Part shown: positions 61,327 to 64,000 of the stretch, piece after piece
How positions within the stretch are numbered: position 1 is the stretch's first letter
Layout of the letters: each line of letters starts with the position of its first letter
Source of the DNA: Merluccius polli
Taxonomy: Eukaryota; Chordata; Actinopteri; Gadiformes; Merlucciidae
DNA: 64,000 bases
Direction: 5' to 3'
Assembly: GCA_030340625.1 (NCBI GenBank)
Contig: JAOPHQ010002288.1
Span: 186,001 to 250,000, forward strand
Program-made: the position numbers and the translations under genes
Notes under the pieces: generated by a model
The model's input: only the letters and a program-made list of their open reading frames with translations
Told to the model about the DNA's origin: nothing
Database searches by the model: none

Positions 61327-61515
61327 GTAGTATGGCTGGTGTCTCCTGACTGCTCAGCAGGGCTGTCTATAACGTAGTATGGCTGGTGTCTCCTGACTCT
61401 GCTCAGCAGGGCTGGGTATAACGTAGTATGGCTGGTGTCTCCTGACTGCTCAGCAGGGCTGGGTATAACGTAGTATGGCTGGTGTCTCCTGACTGCTCAG
61501 CAGGGCTGGGTATAA
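61327..61515. repeat. 47-bp minisatellite, 4 copies
   Basis: Copies start with GTAGTATGGCTGGTGTCTCC at 61327, 61374, 61423 and 61470. Lengths are 47, 49 (one extra CT) and 47 bp, plus a 46-bp last copy. Copies 2-4 have GGGTATAAC where copy 1 has GTCTATAAC. It is young and nearly homogeneous. The period equals that of the 1317-1590 array, but the sequences are unrelated. Confidence 0.97.
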
Positions 61516-64000
61516 TGCACTTGGTTTGCTGCAGGGGGATACAGAGACATCCCCAGGTATTGATCAGAGTATTGACACCGTTTAGCGGCTCCTTTAATGT
61601 CTGATGTTAGAGATTGGCGGGGCACCAGAGAGAGAAGCTTATATTGCTGTCACTACGGTGTGTGAGAATTTGCTTTATTTTGTGTGTGCATGTTTTCATA
61701 AGACATTTAATTTATTTAGAACGCCACCCTTTGGTCTTAAACTGCTGGCAAATTGTCAACCACCTTTGAAATTTGCATGAAGCGGCAAACAACTCTGGGA
61801 ACAAGACCACTCACTTATAAATTTAAGTCATGAGTTTCCATACCTATGCAGCTTTAAAATAGGTAAATTACAAGTCAAATGAACTTGCCAATGGTTTTGT
61901 ATTGCTGGTGGAAGCATACATAATGGAAGATGTTGACCATTGCCTGTGAGGGGCGTCTCTTTGTCCAGTCAGCATATGGGCTGAGGAGGCTGCCCTTGAC
62001 TTTGAGCCGTTCCCAGGCTCAGGGAGCATGCCCGGGTCTCTGAGGGGACATCTTTGTGTGACACCGAGACAGCAGATGTTCCTCCCCATTCGGTGCGGTC
62101 AGTTGGGGATGCTGTCTTGATTCTGACCCGACCCTTGACCTTTTTAGGACTGATTTGAATGCTGATGCAGAAGAGGTCAAGGACAACCAGTTCACGCTAA
62201 ATGCATAAATATAGTGGTGAAAATCTTCTTCGTGATTTAGTTTGAACTGTCATCGTAATTAACCTTTTTTTGTTTTTGTTTACAATAAAACAAGAGATAC
62301 AATAGCACAATACAAGTGTTCTAAGCAATATCAGGTTGCTTTTTTCAAGAAACGCATTTGCTTAAATCTCAACAAACCTATGATTATTTGCTTGTCTAAT
62401 GCAAGTATAATAATTGGAACATTATAGCATTTCTTTTTTTAATGAGAAATGCTTTGGTGTAAGCCAGAAATGAATGTTTTCCTATTGCCTTTGTATTATT
62501 AATATTATTTGATGTTTTTAGAATGTATTGTGTTTATTGTGAATACATATTTTTGGATATATGAATTAGCATAAACTATTATATACATAACATTTGAAAC
62601 AGCTATGTGTAATATAGACCTATCAGTTGCTAAAATGTAGTGCCTGATATTACAAATAAGACAGACAGACAATAATTTCTTATTCTCAAGCTTTTATTAA
62701 AATCACATTTAGATCCCCCCCCCCCCACACACACCCCTATAATTCTGTCTTCCAGCTGTCTTTGGCATTTATAACAGGATTACTGTTCTCTTGTGGCTTT
62801 GCTTCATGTAGTATTGAGCGGTTTATCTAAATGTATACATGTCACTACAGAATCTATGTAGCGGTCACTGACTGAACTGTGACATGTGCAGCTGGGCCAC
62901 CATAACCACATAATGTTCTGCAGTGACACGGGTGTCCTCTGGTCAACCTGTTCTGCTATCTGGCTGGACCCAAACACAACACCACCTATTCTTGTATCTT
63001 GCTAGATCCCACACAACAGCATGATGCTGTGAATCTCTTCCTTCCCCCAGACTATCTCGCAGCCCTGGGGCTTTCTAGGGGAAATAAGCCGCTTGCTGAC
63101 CACTTCAATAAAATTCAATCACACGTATCATTCACAATTCGTGTAACTATGTTCAGACTTTATAATGTGACAGGTTGCTGTCAAAATCTGGATTATTGGA
63201 ATAGGACAAAAGTTTTAAATTATCTTTCATTGGGTGATGAGTGTGCGCCTGTGCGGGGTTGAAAAGGGTTAGTTAGGTGTGTAATGAAAGGGTGGAATGA
63301 CTCTTACAATATTGATTGCTGTTCAAACAAAAAAGTTAACTTTATAGCTCTAAGTTTATCAGACTGAAGTACAGGCTGTGAGTTTCCAGAAAACTGTCTG
63401 CCTTTAGGTTCACTTTGGTTGGAAGTATGCAGCAGGAATTGTAATGTGTTGGGAATTTCAATATGTCCATTATCATGATTATCATTTTCCGCCAATATTT
63501 CTAGTTTCTAATCATATAAAAACATATACTTATTCATATTATTTTATGAGCTGAATGTTAAATATCATACTGCCATAGATACAAAAATAGTAAATACAAA
63601 GAAAGACACAAACACATTATTTATTCTGTAGATAAGACTCACTGATAGAATCGCTGATCACATAACACACTGACTAATTATTTGTATGGGAACGCAGCGC
63701 TAAGAATTATTAGCCAACGTTTAGTGTATCAATAAAAAAACACATATACTATTATTACCCTTCAGCCAAGATCACTCTTTTTTCCCCCAAACTGTTCTCA
63801 AATTGCAGTATTAGAATAAACAGATAGAAGGTGGACATATATATATGTTGTTATCGTTGATATCAATGACATACATTTGATATTTTGATATTGGTTTTGA
63901 AGATGTGTACGTTGTTTTATTTCACGGTGAGTGAGTGAGTGAGCATCGTCTTACCACAACTGAACTTTTTTTAATGTGTCGCTAAAATGATTTTGTCAAA
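61516..64000. other. unique, mostly AT-rich non-coding DNA
   Basis: 61860-62160 is balanced and might be regulatory. 62200-62700 is AT-rich. A C-run followed by CA lies at 62716-62733. A frame at 62999-63262 (87 codons) has mixed composition but no recognisable domain or splice context. The last 700 bp are AT-rich, with GAGT repeats at 63930-63942. Confidence 0.45.

Noticed and set aside
62999..63262. 87-codon frame of mixed composition
   Set aside because: No domain, no splice signals and AT-rich surroundings; it is likely a chance frame.

Overview
The window looks like non-coding DNA from a vertebrate, most likely a ray-finned fish. It has very long CA/TG arrays, many homopolymer G and C runs, and AT, GA, CT and CTTT arrays. 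It also carries a short DNA transposon with the ends AGGGCTGGG..CCCAGCCCT, a type I recognise from teleost genomes. The species cannot be named from this sequence. I found no convincing protein-coding exon, tRNA, rRNA, snRNA or recognisable microRNA. The long open frames are either simple repeats read as codons (TH, VC, SL, RE, HP or PPP runs) or frames in unique DNA that resemble no protein family I know. The region is best read as a gene desert or the inside of a very large intron.

Layout. 1-6000 is dense in microsatellites and includes a 47-bp minisatellite (1317-1590). 6582-7021 holds a TA array, the transposon and a CA array. 7200-17700 is mostly unique sequence broken by large CA arrays. 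17710-18211 is a C-rich 45-bp minisatellite. 19705-20369 is a solo LTR with exact 5-bp target duplications. 21600-25250 has three more tandem arrays. 26940-32600 and 36470-49020 alternate repeats with blocks of balanced, repeat-free sequence that look like conserved non-coding elements; conservation itself could not be tested. 49300-51670 carries three long pyrimidine tracts. 53100-53520 is a block rich in homeodomain sites, followed by an extraordinary C-tract minisatellite (53803-54140). 55750-64000 contains a GGGGA array, two large inverted repeats with microsatellite cores, and a 47-bp minisatellite.

The most interesting result is a set of near-perfect inverted repeats (quasi-palindromes). 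They include 45-bp arms around a CA/TG core (57394-57580), 26-bp arms around a TA core (60365-60490), and short-loop hairpins at 46355, 19426, 26764, 56714 and 14105. Together they suggest repeated template-switch events or a fold-back process. The second result is the density of long G/C homopolymers, including a 64-base tract of C with a single G. If the window has a common function, the candidate elements (POU octamers, TAAT clusters, TAATCC) would suit cis-regulation of a developmental gene outside the window. That is inference only.
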